DNA of 64,000 bases, from assembly GCA_029582165.1 (NCBI GenBank), contig CM055881.1, forward strand, positions 23,603,594 to 23,667,593, in the 5' to 3' direction. Both the position numbers and the translations under genes were made by a program. The stretch comes from Portulaca oleracea (Eukaryota > Streptophyta > Magnoliopsida > Caryophyllales > Portulacaceae). The notes under the pieces are model-generated. The model saw only the letters and a list, made by a program, of their open reading frames with translations. It was not told where the DNA came from and did not search any database. Of the stretch, positions 23,617 through 37,076 are shown piece after piece (the stretch's first letter is position 1; every line of letters starts with the position of its first letter).

Positions 23617-26600
23617 TCAGTTTGAAGATGTGCCTGTCTGTTTTGGGATGTATTTGACCTTGCCGCACTTGTCAGGCTTGGGTCTCATCTTCGAATTTTT
23701 GGATTCAAAGCTTGTGTTTGAAGAGTTGTCAGCGCTCCCAAGAATGGTTGACGAACTATCATCACGACATCCAGGAGATTCACCTTCAGGATCAGGAAGC
23801 AACACTAATTTCAAATGATTTGATGTTATAGCATCCTTCCATCCTAAATTTAATTTAAGCAGAAGAAGATAAAGACATTAGAGCAATATATCATCTCTTT
23901 AAGACCAACAAATGCATATCATATTAATCTGAAACTAAGATAAGACCCCAAAATCATAAGCAACATCTAGCCCTTAGCATGAATCACTCTCATTTGGCAG
24001 ACTTGAGAAGCTCATTCTGGGGAAAAAAAAATCAAATATAAAAGCACTTTGGGGGAGGGGGGCGGTGGCAGAAAACATACTTTTTGCAAGAAAAGCTTCC
24101 GCATCACCACTGGAGAACCTCACAACTCCTTGATATTCACCTCGTACGGATGAGTTGACAGTTTCTTCACAACCATTAGAGTTGTTGTTTGCCTTAGAAA
24201 TCTGTTGGACTCCATCATTAACACCAACGTTTGAAGCAGGACAACAATTTTGACGTGGAAGATGGGCTCCATTTTCACACTGGCTCACAGACCTCCCATG
24301 ACTATCCTTTTGACTTGGCTCGCCAACTACTAAAGTAGAATTATTTGGATCTCCACCAACATTTCCTACATGTTGTTGGCTGCTACAACATCCAAGTGCC
24401 ACAGATATAGAGCCAATCAAAAGCTCATTCTTTTTCTCCTGACGAGGCGTATTCACTTCTATCTGCAACCTAGTTTTATGACTCTCTTCTCCAATTTGCG
24501 ACTTAGGTTTTGGAGTCCAAACCTTGCCACAATTGCTGGTAGTTGCAGAGCGAAAATCACGGTAATTGACACCCTTTTGAATGGGTCCTGCCTGATAGTT
24601 GTGATGGGCATGAAAGCCATTTGGAATTTTACGGAATTTTGGAGGGTTCCAACGAGAGTTGGTCATATATCTTCTGCCATTTTGGTGCACCATTCTACAC
24701 TCAAGATGTTGGTGGCTACCCAAATCAGAATAACCATAGTCATGGTCTTCATACATATCTATTTCATCATTCACAATTTTAGTAGGATGAGGAGATGAGG
24801 TGGGTTTGTCAGTGGTTTCTAGTGTTTCTGGATTAGAGTCATATGCATCAGCTGGACTTGAACTTGGCGGAGATGGGGAACTGTCCTCTAGAGAATCATC
24901 TGCTTCTGCCACCTCCAGCCCTTTTGCCCTTTGTTCTTTCTGCCTAAGTTTCTTTTGTCTTTTCTTCTCTAAAAGAGCAGCTTGTCTGCATAATTGTACA
25001 TATAAGAAAGTATCCCTCTTGGTCTCAAGGAATACATGAAAATGTATGATGTATAACTTACAATGTGAAACTGTTCACTCAAAACTTTATAGTTTGTTCA
25101 AAATCCTTCACATCGAGATTTGGATAGATAAGATTACGTGAAAAGGTAGGCTTAAATGCCAAATATGAGTTTTTGGATATTTAAATCATTCCCTTGATTG
25201 TGAATTCTCAAGCTACAAGGTTCTCAATCATTTTCATTTCTGTTTTCTTCTCCAAGCAAATACAAAGACATACCAAACTGAAAGCAAGCTTGCAAATGAT
25301 TTGAGGGAAGAAATGCAACAGATAATGGCTATGAAGCACAAGCTACAACTGTTAGAGACTATAAATTCTGAACACTTGAATTTGATGTTCACTAAGAGCA
25401 GGCACATGGTTGCAAATTATAAGGCATAGAATGTATCTGACTGGAGTTGATAAAAACTAAAACAAGCATATTAACACCAGTGATACCTATTTTGAGCAGC
25501 TTCTTCCTCCTCCATAAGTAACTTTTGGTATCTCAATGCCTCAGCATCTTTATGAGCAAGACATGCTCTGACCTGCTCGGGAAGGAAGAAAGACTGATTC
25601 AAAACACGGCAACATAGGATGACAACAGGGAAAAAATAGGTGGGGGTATGAGACTTTATTAAGAACAAGAGAGCAGCATAAGTAGTTGGAATTAGACATA
25701 GAGTACCAGCTTCTGCTCAGCAAGGAAACTAGTGCATGCAATCACATTCCTCATCTCAAGCCCAACCTTCGCAGCTTCCCCATCAAACACATACTTATGC
25801 AATGATTCAGCTACACCGGCACATAAAAACGTATTCTCACTGGCTTCATCGAAGACATTAAACAAGTCTTGAGAAGATATTGGGAACCTGGAAGCCTTAG
25901 CTTGGATAATATCCTGCCAACTAAGTTGTCAGCACCGAGATTATATGCACAACAAATTTAATCTGATCCAGTAGTAAGTGATAACAAATTGGTAAAATCC
26001 CTATTGAAGTATACCAGGAGTGCATAGCCAGCTTTTACATAGTGTTGTGGTAGAGCAGGAAACCCAGGTTTACGGATAAATGAAGTTAGCGCCTTTATAA
26101 TTGAAGAACCAGGAACACCCTGACAAAAAGGGTTAGAAGAAGAAAATCAGTTACAACTCAAGAGCTAAAATATCCGAGCATGGACACTTCACAAACCAAT
26201 GTTGAGCTTCAGATGTTTCACACTTGTGTCAGACATAGAGCTTGAAACATTATAGGCAACGAGAAAGTAAGCATTTTAGTCACCTTCAAGCTCTATTAAA
26301 ATCTCAACTCAATCACCACTCATTCTCTACTAGACCTTCAAATTAAATAATTTGCATAGAACATTTTTCTTCCTCAACAAGCAGACCAAACCAACAAATA
26401 TTTTTACATTCATGCACTACAACAACTAAATAAGAGATTTGAAAGATGCCATTTAATTAAAATTAAAGGAAGCACAAACACATGCACTGCAACAACGAAA
26501 ATGACAAGACTCAGATTATTACCTCTAGAGAAACATCTTTAAATGACATGATCTCCATGGCCTCTTCCACAGAGAGCTACATAAAAAGAATCTAAATTAC

Positions 26601-27266
26601 ACAATCTCTTAATGCTTTAGTAGAAGGCACCACCACCTCCTATGAGAGGGTATAAAGAAACTACCTTATCCCAAAAAGCTTGCAAGAGGCTCCGGTTCTT
26701 TATAGTTGAATCCTGCACATCGAGCACCAAAATCAGCCATGGCGAGATAACACTTCAAACCTAGTAACATTTTAGACTTGGGATAAAATCAAGGTTTGAT
26801 GATCAGAAATATATATTCTTTAGCAACCAAGAAACAACCACACAATATGAAGTTACCTTATTGAGGCTCAAGTTTCTCCTATGTAGACGCATGTGCCTTC
26901 TATAATTGATTGTCGAACAGAATTCTCGGGAACACTTATCACACTTCTGTAATTGAATCTTCAAAGGAGAAAGCAAAGGCCATCCTGAAATATGAAACAA
27001 AGACTGAAAGTATAAGTGGAATCCATAAAAAAGGATTTACAAAAGTTTGCTTCACTATTTGAAGGCTTGCCAATGACACAAACATAACCAACACCTTGAT
27101 CCAATGTATGAAGCAACTGAAACAACTGGACCGGAGCGTCATTTGCCTTGGAGAAAGAAAGAAGAGGTTCTTTGCCAATTGCTTGAGTAATGTAAGCATC
27201 CAATGAGTCGTTGCACTCGTTGCTTGGATCTACTGCAGAAGAGGGTTTGATCTTTGGGAACGCCAT
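23617..27266 (-). CDS. Plant C2H2 zinc-finger protein with coiled coil, function unknown
   Basis: Nine coding exons on the minus strand join in phase to 656 aa: 27266-27056, 26984-26857, 26712-26665, 26576-26523, 26119-26015, 25913-25707, 25572-25487, 24985-24081 and 23843-23617. Residues 85-105 form one classical finger (C85, C88, H101, H105; KCDKCSREFC...RRHMRLH). Residues about 255-310 are a glutamate/lysine-rich coiled coil (KLLMEEEEAAQNRQAALLEK, then KKRQKKLRQKEQRAKG). The long last-but-one exon is polar and asparagine-rich, and the C-terminus has the compact block RWKDAITSNHLKLVLLP. One finger plus a coiled coil could mean nucleic-acid or protein binding; I do not know its role. The first donor (exon ending AAATA) is the weakest call: the alternative at TTTT|GTAAAT would create a stop. 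Confidence 0.8.
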
Positions 27267-27297
27267 CCTTCCTCTTGGCGCTACTTAGATACCTGCA

Positions 27298-29914
27298 AGT
27301 TTTTGTCCTCTTTAAATTAGCTACTGGCACAATTTGACAAATCTCAATGGAAACCAAAAATTAAGGGGGTGTTTGACCTGCAGAAAAACAAAAGAAAATA
27401 ATATAATAGGAAAAGTACATGGAAAGTTTGGGATAAAAAAGAATAGAAAAAAAAATCAAAAGAATTTCCCTTCAAGATCGAGAGGAAAAGTCAGAAAAAT
27501 ATTTAGATCTAAAACCTAACCTTTATTTCCTCCATCCCTCACATCTCTCCCTCGCAAGTGCACCTATTTTATTGACTGTCTATCACATATTGCACTCTCT
27601 TTTTTTAGCATACTCACTTTAATCTCTCTACCCTTCTTGCACATTTTACTCTCTATTTTTTCCGCTCCTATTTTAATTTCTCTCTCTCTCTCTCTCTCTC
27701 TCTGAAACACACACTAATTTACTATGTTTCTCAAATTTTCTCTCTCTAATGCACTCATTTTACTCTCTCTTACACGTTCACTCACCTCCCCGCTACCTAC
27801 GGCAAAAAAAAGAAAAAGAAAACTCAGGTTGGATGATCCACAAAAAGAGAAGCTTGTTATTCGCTAATCCACATGCAAATTCAATTTTTACAAGGATTTT
27901 CTCCTTGAACCAAATAAGGGAAAAAATTGAATAGAAAGTGTGTTTTTTTTTTCCTTTTAAAGTTTTACTTAGACAGTTAAACCAAACAGGGGGGGGAGGG
28001 AGCTTACTTTACCCTTATTTTCTTTACTCCTATTTTTTTTCCACAAGATTTTCTTTCCAATGCTTTTTCTGCAGTCCCAACACAAGAAGGAAATACGAGA
28101 AATACCAAGCAGTAAATATGATAACTTAGGTACATCACACAACAACACATCTTAGGTAGCATTGTCAATAGTTATTCTAGTGAAATTGACCACATAACTC
28201 ATATATCCTCACGTCATTAGAATAAGACTGATCCTAGCAAGTTCTTAAAGCTTCAGGTGCACTTTCTGGAACATCTACGCACATACTACAATAAGTTTCT
28301 GAGATAAAATTTTACGCTTGCTACGTATTCAATAAAATTAAATGAAAGTATTCATTTTGGCTATTGTTTATTTACATCTTATAAGTTTTTCATAAGATAA
28401 GCATCAATTATATATAATGTGATGGCATAGCCGCAACAATGAGTGAGATCCACAAAGCAATAAACATGAACCGTGATAGAACTAAAAAACAAAGAAAGAA
28501 TATGTTTTATATGTCTTCATTCTTTTTTATATGTATTCCCCACATTTAAAACATGCAGTAGCTACATACAAAACAAAGTTCCCTACCAACATCCTAATGA
28601 AGAGTGTCTTATGGTTATGTCAATATTGATTGCATAATTTGCACACAACATACGGAACTTAAGAAGATAATTTAGGAGGAGCTGAAACTATTCCTTTTAA
28701 CCATTAAACACAACAACAATGACATCAACAGCAAGAAACAACCTACTATGGATCTAGCCTAGCCAAAGATTACTAAATCCTCATATAAAGTACTCTTTCT
28801 TAAAAAATACAGTTAAGCTACTCCTGAGCATCGTACTTTCACAAGTAAAACCTTGTTCCCTTTAAACTTTGGGGATGAATATACTACAATGATCTTCTGT
28901 TACTGTAATATAACCATTGCCTCTTGCCCGCAAACTTCTTGGACAATCATTATTGAAATTTTTTTGTCGTTATTTTGAGAGTGGGGGGAGGGGGGGGGGG
29001 AGTAATATCTTAAAGTTCTTGAGCTCATTACTTCCAGAGTTTTGAGCTATTGCGGTGTATTTTTACTTGTGAGATACAATACCTAAAATATTAATGCTTT
29101 TGGATGAAAAATCTACAACTGAAAACACATGCCAACTCCCACCCATTTTTTAACATATGTTTAGGGCTATTATCCAATGCTAAGTGAAAGGATGGTATTA
29201 AAGTAATAATTTCAATGAGTTAAGAGATGAATCAAACAACACCATAAATGCAAAGGATACAACAAAAATGACCGAAAATAAAGGTCATTACAATTTCCCA
29301 TTATAGCATTAACATTATGCAATTCCATCCCCAACAAAGCTAAAAGCAAGTGTCAGCTTCCCAATTCGCATTGCAAGCAGAAAATATATAACTTGGCCTG
29401 AATGAGAAGGACGACAAGCCAAAACAAACAAGAAAGCTTGAAACAAACACCCCTTTAAATGCAAAGGCTACATCCCATAAAATAAACACAGCTTACCACA
29501 ATCAAATCCTATAAAGTAACAATCCACTAAAACACATTTAGTGCAATAATCTGCCATCCATTAAAATTCACGCTTAGACAGACTTACTAATTACCCGGTC
29601 GAATACGATGACATATCAAAATTCAATGAAATTAAATCATAGGAAAATGAAAACACAAAAAGATTAAAAAAACAAAGTGAAGCTCGAAAGTCAGATGTGA
29701 TCGAGTGATCTGGGATCAGTGAGTCCCTGATATTGATTGACATTTATAATGATTTCTTGAATAAAGAAAGTGTAACGTACCGAGTTGTGAGTTGGGGATC
29801 GTGATTTGAAGCATGAACAGGAGAGAGAAAAGGAGAATGGGGGATTTGGGATTCACTGCATGAAATAGGAGGGAGAAAAAGGAGGATTGTTGTGAAAAAT
29901 TTGTAGGTACATAC
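27298..29914 (-). other. Probable 5' UTR intron of the zinc-finger gene
   Basis: A good acceptor (CTTGCAG|GTATC on the minus strand) lies 31 bases before the zinc-finger ATG, so the leader is probably spliced. A donor-like TTTCG|GTATGT lies at about 29914, just inside a CT-rich minus-strand stretch that looks like a first exon (about 29915-30010). If they pair, the leader intron is about 2.6 kb. The sequence between has a (CT)n run near 27678-27702 and homopolymer G runs near 28010 and 28990. Possible weak inverted-repeat similarity lies between about 27365 and 28075. No gene is seen. Confidence 0.4.
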
Positions 29915-30034
29915 CGAAAGAAAGTGGTCAGCGAAGCCTGCCTGGCTTAAGACGGTGAGAGAAGAAGACGCAGACAGGAGCCATAGAAGAACTGAAAAAC
30001 AAATCTCACCCGGTGAAAACGAAAAAAAAAACAA

Positions 30035-30574
30035 AAATTAAAAGAGTTCCAAATATCAAGGGTTCTAAATATTATAATCTTCATCCCTCTATTTTTTTAA
30101 AAAAATTCTAATCTTCATCAACCTACACATGGAACAACAACAATCAAATTTAATTTTTTTCAAATCTATTTCGGCAAATATGAAGGAAATACCTTCATTT
30201 TTTTACGTCTATGATAAATCGTGTATTGGTAAAAATGTCTATTTATTTAGTTGATTGGGTCCAATAGCTTCATTTTCAATAGGCTAAAGGACAAGTCTAC
30301 TAGAATTTGCTATTTGTACAAATTACAATTTAATCTAAAATTTGTCATAAATTATGTCATTATAAAAGTAATTGATGCATATTATTTTGAAATTTGTGAA
30401 TAAGAGTATAAATGATGTTTCAAAAAATATTTTATTTTAAAAATGCTAATTTTATCAAACATAATTTTTCTGAACAGTCAATCCAAACAACTAATACAAA
30501 GAACCAATGGTAAACAACTTATGCAAATAGCCAACAATCAACAATTAAAAGATGCATTTTTGATAATATTTACC

Positions 30575-30615
<41 letters not shown>

Positions 30616-30819
30616 TCTAAAGCATGCATTCTTCATCATTCACATCATATAAGAAAATTTAGGTAATTAAAAAAAATATCACTATATTTATGTTTATTTA
30701 AATTATATAAAATACATCATTTATGTGATCTGAGCTTCTAAAAATTACTAATAAATTTATATTAAATTTGTTTTTTATAATTAGGGTCCAACTAAATAAG
30801 ACATTCAAAAAGAAGGACA
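30035..30819. other. AT-rich intergenic DNA with a (TAA)n microsatellite
   Basis: No gene is visible. A (TAA)n run of about 12 units sits at about 30578-30614. The region separates the probable promoter of the zinc-finger gene from a copia remnant. Confidence 0.7.
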
Positions 30820-33216
30820 AATGAGCTCACATTCAAAAATACAAATGCATTATAGTAAGAATTAGCATGTATATCACAGAACTCTTTTCCATTATCAGAT
30901 CTGACAATTTTTACAGTGGCATCAAAATGTTTTGTTTACAAAGGAGATAAAATTCTCTAGCATAGGAAAAGCATTAGTCTTACTGACTAACAAATATACC
31001 CATGTTGTTCAAGTACAATCATCTACTATGGTTAAGAAAGAATGAAAACCATCATATGTAGGGACTCTAAAAGGTCCCCATATGTCTACATGAAGTAATT
31101 CAAACTTATTGGCTGCTCTACTGCTGCTGGAGGAAAAGGGGAACTTATGCTGTTTTGCTTGTGGGCAAACCTGAAAACTGAAGTATTAGGGACATTAGGT
31201 ATCCCAGGGATTCTTGTGAGGTACTCAGGAGAAGGGTGACCTAATCTGCAATGCCAAATTTATGATGCAGAAAGAAGAGTAGTACCCTTTTCTTGACTGT
31301 CAGCTGCATTCTTGTTTTTAATGGGATTATTAGCCAAGTATAGCCCATCTTTCTGTTTACCAAGGGTTAAGAGATGTGTCTTCACAGGATCCTGGATATA
31401 ACAGTTCTCAGGAGTAAAGACTAAGTTGGTTCTAAGATCCTTGGTTAACTTATAGGCAGATATGAGATTGAAATGAAAAGTAGGAACATGTAAGACATTT
31501 TGTAGTTCAATTCCAGATTTAAGAGTTACTTTTCCTACATTCCTAACATGCACTTGTTCACCATTAGGTAAGGTAATAAAACAAGGTGTCAAAATAGGAG
31601 TATATGAAGAAAATAAATGCAGGTGAGGAGTTATATGGTCTGTTGCACCACTATCAATTACCCATTGAACATTCTTGCTATCAGAGACAAAACAAAAAGA
31701 TTTACCTGCAAGAAAGGCTGATTGTTGAGCATCTGTTTGATCATAAAATTGAACATTTTGCTTGCCAAGGAGCTGCATCAATTGTCCATACTCTTCACTG
31801 CTGAGAGTATGTCTTGGCATTTCTTGAATGTCAGAAGTGCTGGCAGCAGTCTTAGAATCAGCTTGGGCATTTGCAACAATTTTCTGTGATTTATCAACTT
31901 GCTTTCTGGCCAATTTGAAGCATTTATCAGTAGGATGTCCAGGTTTCTTGCTGTAATAACAGTATGGTCTTCTATTTTGATTGGCCTGGGAATTGGAATA
32001 GGTGTTGGGTGTTCTTGAAGGATAAGCAGGATTCCCAGAACTCCCCTGTGATGTATAACCAGAATGTTGATATTGATAAGCATTTTGATTGTTCTTGGAA
32101 TTTTGATTTCTAGCAGCATTGAAATCCACAGAAGTCTCTTCAGGAAAAGAAGGTTTCTTGATTTGTTGTTGTTGTTCTTCCTGAAGAACGATGCTATAGG
32201 CTTGATTAACACTTGGTAATGGGCTTACCATGAGGATACTTCCCCTGACAGTTTTATATTGATCATTTAATCCCATCAAAAACTGAAACAATTGCTGTCT
32301 GCCTATCAACTTGGATGCAGAACACTCAGATTTGCAATTGCAGGGGGTAACAACCATCACATATTCATCCCAAATTTGTTTACATTTTGTGTAATACCCA
32401 GAAATGGACAGATTTCCTTGGTTGAGGTTACTTATATCTTGCTGAAGTTGTTAAACCCTTGTACCTTGATTATAGCTAAACCTTTCTTTTAAATCACTCC
32501 AGATTGCTATGGCTGTGTCAGTGTAAAGAATACTTGCTGCTATATCTTTTGAAACAGAATGAAGGAACCAAGAGATAACCATACTATTGCATCTCTCCCA
32601 AAAAGGCAAAAGAGGGGAATCAGCAGCAGGTTTCTCAACCTTTCCCTCTATGAAAGTCAGTTTATTCTTGGCTCTTAAAGAAACTAGACACGATCTACTC
32701 CACTGCCCATAGTTTGTCCCAGTTAGAGGCTCATTAGTTAGGCTAGAATTAGGACTATCTGAGTGATGGAGATATAAAGGGTGGTCAGAACCTATTGTGA
32801 CAGGAACTATGCTCTTTTCTTCACCCATGATAGAAAAGATAGAATCAAGAAGAAGAGATTCAACACAGCAAGCAGGATACTAAGCAAAAGAGAAACAGAA
32901 GAGGAAAAAGAGCAAGGTGAAAGAAGAAATATCACCAGAGGATCCTTGAACGGGCTGAAGAAATCAGTGTGGAATGCTCTGATACCATGTCAAAACTCTC
33001 AACTCTCCTATTCTCATTGACAGCAAGAAGGAATGAAAAATACTTTGTGACTGCTTGGATAATTATTTCACACAACCTTGCCTTGAAACGAAGCAAACAA
33101 GACCCCTTATATAGGGAGAAAAGAAGGAGAAAAAGAAAGAAAAAACAGAAAACCTAAAAAAACACAACTACCTTAACTAACTACAAAAACCTAAAATGAT
33201 AACCCACTCGCCAACA
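30820..33216 (-). mobile_element. 3'-truncated Ty1/copia retrotransposon (5' LTR, gag, protease, partial integrase)
   Basis: On the minus strand the order is a 5' LTR (33216-32988; TGTTGGCGAG... to ...TTTTGACA, 229 bp), then a primer-binding site TGGTATCAGAGC (32987-32976) complementary to initiator tRNA-Met, then gag, protease and the beginning of integrase. KIVRSDNGKEF is readable near 30900. The element stops there: no reverse transcriptase, RNase H or 3' LTR is found. A TATA-like CCTATATAAGGGG lies in the LTR near 33106-33118. Confidence 0.85.
31260..32828 (-). pseudogene. Copia gag-protease reading frame, interrupted
   Basis: The frame starts MGEEKSIVPVTIGSDHPLYL, and a stop near 32451 splits gag. 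The gag domain includes LTGTNYGQWSRSCLVSLRAK and LKERFSYNQGTRV. Downstream come FLMGLNDQYKTVRGSILMV, a zinc knuckle that reads CYYSKKPGHPTDKC (its second cysteine is lost to serine), and the protease active site WVIDSGATDHIT, which is intact. The pre-integrase region ends at a stop at 31260. Confidence 0.85.
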
Positions 33217-34529
33217 ACGATTATAAGCTATAACCATAATGTTCATAGCATATCTCATACAATATTCATAATACATAGCATGGATGTTCATAAATATATA
33301 CTATAATTCTCATCAATTATTTTTATTGAAAATGTACTTAAAAGTATAGAAAAAATTAATTTACAAAATAAAAAGAATATAATGAAAATTGTGAAGAAAA
33401 TTAAAATTAAAAATACACAAATGAAAAGCATAATTAAATTGGATTATAAACTACTCCTTTAAAATCTATAGATTGAAAAAGCCTCATTACATTTATTTAA
33501 AATAAATAAAAGGAAAGGAAAAAAAGAAAAAGAATTGGCGCATATCTTGGGGCTCACATAGCATCATGAGCCCCGGCTCACCTAACTATCACAGAATTTT
33601 GAAAAAAAAATGTTTGAGGAAAACTGTCCGAGGAAGAGTTTTTTTTTTCTTCAGATAGACAACACAACAACATCATAGACACGATTAGTACTAACTAAAC
33701 AAAAAGAAACTAAACAAGAACATAAATCTAACGACCCACCCCATATCTTCGCTGCTTTGCTTGTTTCGCTAAGCCACGCGCCTGTGGAACCGCTTGCCGA
33801 TCACTGCACCATTCCCATCTTGAATTTAGGCTCGATTGCTTCCAATCCACAACTTACTGGTTTGACCTTCTTGTTGACATGAAACTGGTACTCAATCACT
33901 AGTTTCAAAATAACCTTCCTCTTTCTACTTCTCAAGTCCTACATGTGAATGTGTATATATCCTGCCCCAGACCTCTTCCACTTAAATATCTTCTTGCCCT
34001 CCTGCAAATGCAAGTAGGTAGATCTCTTCCCAAGATTGTTGTGGTTGTGGACCATCCTACCCTGTTTCCTGCATCGAAGTTTAGTCTTACCTGAGAGGAG
34101 AGCCCTGCCCCTTTTGCGAATTCTTGGTAAAGGGCGAAGCTTGTCGAGAATATCTTTCGTCCTCGGAGTAATGTTGTAGCCAATCGCAAACTCTGAAGCT
34201 TCAGGAATTGTTATAGCAATCATACTTTCATCCATGACACATTCCTTCTCCACACTTTCTAGTGGTCAACTACACTGGGCATGGCAACAGTCTGTTATGG
34301 TGGCATTGTCGGTTTTGCTTTGACCTTGACTTTCATATAAGTCAAACTAACGGTATCAAAAACTTCTAAATGATTTCCTTTTAGCAGTCCTTTGTAGGTG
34401 TTGAGCAAAAAATTTAATAACATCAAATAATTTAAATAAATTGCCCACACAATCTCCCGACATATTTTTGTATACATCGGTTTATTATTTTCTTTGAGTA
34501 CGACCCTATTCAAGAGGATGAACCTCCTT
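33217..34529. other. AT-rich stretch with one unrecognised minus-strand ORF
   Basis: Most of this is AT-rich filler. A minus-strand ORF at 34253-33939 (MEKECVMDESMIAITIPEAS, then a basic stretch) shows no recognisable domain and no splice partner. It may be a gene relic or a chance ORF, so it is not called as a gene. Confidence 0.4.
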
Positions 34530-35560
34530 AATTACGTCCCGTTTTGGGAGACTACCTTTTTATTCCGACTCGCCTTGTTTAACAGTCTTTCCTTCCTTTG
34601 TTTTGTTTTATTTTAATCGAGGTAAATTTATATCAGCTTTTAGTCCGACCCGTAACTTAGTTGCATCAGATAGCGACAGAATAAGCACCTTCTAGGAAGG
34701 GTACTACTTGTACACATTCTTCATGTGCAGGTTATGGGAAAATTTGGTTAATTTAGAATTCGGGTTGCACTCACTATTTATTATGAGCTGCTTACGTGTA
34801 ACACTTTGAAGGGGATCAAATTGATCATAGTTCGTTTGAAAATTTTTAATGTTTATTTGGGTTTGATTTAGGTTAAATTAAATAATTATTATTTTTGACT
34901 CGTTTTTGTTATTTGTTCGGCTAAATAAATAGCCACTGCAGGGCTTCAACCTGTTACGGTATTCTGGCCGAGTAAATATTATAGCCTTTCCGTCACTTCG
35001 ATTATTTACCGACTTAGTCTTTTATGGGGTCGGATGATTTAGTTTGACTTATCGATTACACCCATAGACCGTATTTATTTTTATGGGCTTCCTACGTACT
35101 CTTATTGAGATCAAATCGACGTAGTTCTAGACCCGTTTTGAATATACAGCTCGAATAAAAATTCGAAAGAAAATTTATGAGCTTGAAACTTTTTATTTGG
35201 ATAGAGTTCAGTCCATTTGATGGACTTGAAATTTTGAAGGTATAATTTTGCGGTATTTGGATTTAACCTGTTTCGGTTACAAAATGATATATTATGTAAC
35301 CGTAGGCTATATAAATTTGAATTTTGGCTTTTTATTAAGGGATCAAGTCTACGTAGTTATTGACCAAATTTGACTCAAAATATAATTTTACGGGAATTTT
35401 AAATTTGTGACTGAACTCGAAAAACATTTAACGTCGGGTTTCCTATTAAAGAAGCATGTGTAGGAATTCTTTTTATTGTCATGATAATTACCAAGTATTT
35501 GAACTTAGTACTCTCGTTTTCCATGCAGAACAACAGAGCACATGAACTTTTTTAGATCCT
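34530..35560. repeat. Retrotransposon-derived block with repeated CTACGTA-type motif
   Basis: Three spaced copies of a related sentence occur. They are GCTGCTTACGTG...GGGGATCAAATTGATCATAG near 34790, CTTCCTACGTACTC...GAGATCAAATCGACGTAGTT near 35090, and GGGATCAAGTCTACGTAGTT near 35340. Motifs of this form are familiar from plant LTRs, and no coding domain is present. No clean LTR boundaries were found. Confidence 0.4.
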
Positions 35561-35579
35561 TCCATACTTAAGTTTGTTA

Positions 35580-35960
35580 GGATCCTTATGAACCTGGGAC
35601 TCTCACGAGTCAGCAATTTAAGGGGATCTTCAAGGCTTAGATTCTAGTGAACCTAAAGATTTAAGGGGTCCTTACACACCAAGGATCCGTGGGGATCGAA
35701 AACTTGTGAGTTCTTACGAACTCGAGATCCGGGAACGGTAAGGATTCCATTTTTTAGTGGGTTCCTGAAGGAGCTTGAAATTCCTAAGAATCCAGATTTT
35801 TATGGGTCTTGAGGGACCCGGGATTCCTAAGAATCATAACTATTGTGGGTCGTTACCGACCCGGGATCCGCAAGGATCCAATTTTTGTGAGTTCTTACAG
35901 ACTCGGGACTAGCACGAACCCAGATTTTGTGAGTCTTTGCAAACTCATAATCGACGGCAA
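35580..35960. repeat. Decayed tandem array of about 60-bp palindromic units
   Basis: At least five units follow the scheme GTG-GGT/GTTC-TTAC-GAAC/GACC-CGGGATCC-AAGGATCC. Clear examples are TGTGAGTTCTTACGAACTC, GTGGGTCGTTACCGACCC and GGATCCGCAAGGATCC. Each unit contains a short hairpin of its own. The units are degenerate, so this is an old satellite-like array, perhaps the U3 repeat of an LTR. Confidence 0.55.
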
Positions 35961-37021
35961 TTTGGGATTTGGTCCGTAGGTCCCGAATGACCATAATTTG
36001 GCATCGAAAATAGTCCTTGATGCATTTGGTTGCTGTCTCTGTCACTGGTAAACATGGCTTTCAAGTCTCCACCATTGTTGGCCAAGTTAAAGATGGGTTC
36101 AAAAGACGGGTGTTTGGATTGAGGCAGAACGACATAAAAAAAATCGCTTTACCTTCTACGATATTCTTCTTTGTCTTGTTCTGTCTTCCACCTTCGTCTT
36201 CTCCGTCTCTTCAAATATGAACTCTGAATTTTATATCCCACCCAGCCAGCCACCAATGCTTGAGAACCAACCTCAGCTTTTATAATGAATGATGAAGCAG
36301 CAGTTAAAGATAACTGCAAATCCTCCCTTTTTATCATCCTATGTAGCAACCAAAGTGGGAAAGGAGGTGTGTGCAGTTATGCAGGGTGAGTATTAACCGC
36401 TTAACTCCAAACATTGAACCTGACATTTACACATTCAACTCCCATGCGTTTCCTCCTTGCCCTTTTACATCATTTTATCTTATTAGTTATTAATTGAATT
36501 CCCCAGTATGACAAAGGCCATTGAATTATCCCCGTTGCTCACATGAGCTCATTATTTAGTTCTTTTTTTAACATGTCAAAGTCCTTAATCTAGACTGTAC
36601 GTGACACTTTTTTTTTGGTGTACAATCGAGTTGTATTAAAAAATTGAGTTTAAATTTGGATTATTTTAAATATGTTAAAATTTAACGTTCAACAGTAGAC
36701 TTCAACGTTAAAGGACAAGATTTGACCATCTTGTCGGTTAGAGAACTTGAGCCTTAACTTGACTTGTTTTATGACGCTTTCCAAGGAAGGGGCGTCTGCC
36801 GGAGATTGCATAAAGCTACAACTAGCTCTACCCTCCACGCTTGTCATGGTTTCTTGAGTCCCAACGATAGGGCAGTTGCGTGACCTAGTGGGACCTGTAG
36901 ATCCATGGATGGTGTTTTTGTTAACCACCCCTTCTCCTACACGATTCACCTCTGTTCTCTCTTTTCTCCTTCCTTGAACCTTAACTAACTGCACCCCAGC
37001 AGGCTTTAGACCTACAACCAT
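35961..37021. other. Intergenic stretch with no assigned gene
   Basis: A minus-strand ORF at 37021-36689 (MVVGLKPAGVQLVKVQGRRK) lies downstream of the TPR gene but shows no domain and is in a different frame. No repeat or RNA gene was identified. Confidence 0.4.
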
Positions 37022-37076
37022 CTCATCTCCTTTCCTGAGGTCTTTAAACTAAGCAACTTCATCGACCTCCATAGAG

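Noticed and set aside
36017..36349. Short ORFs on both strands as a possible gene
   Set aside because: No domain, no splice partner and no coding-like composition.
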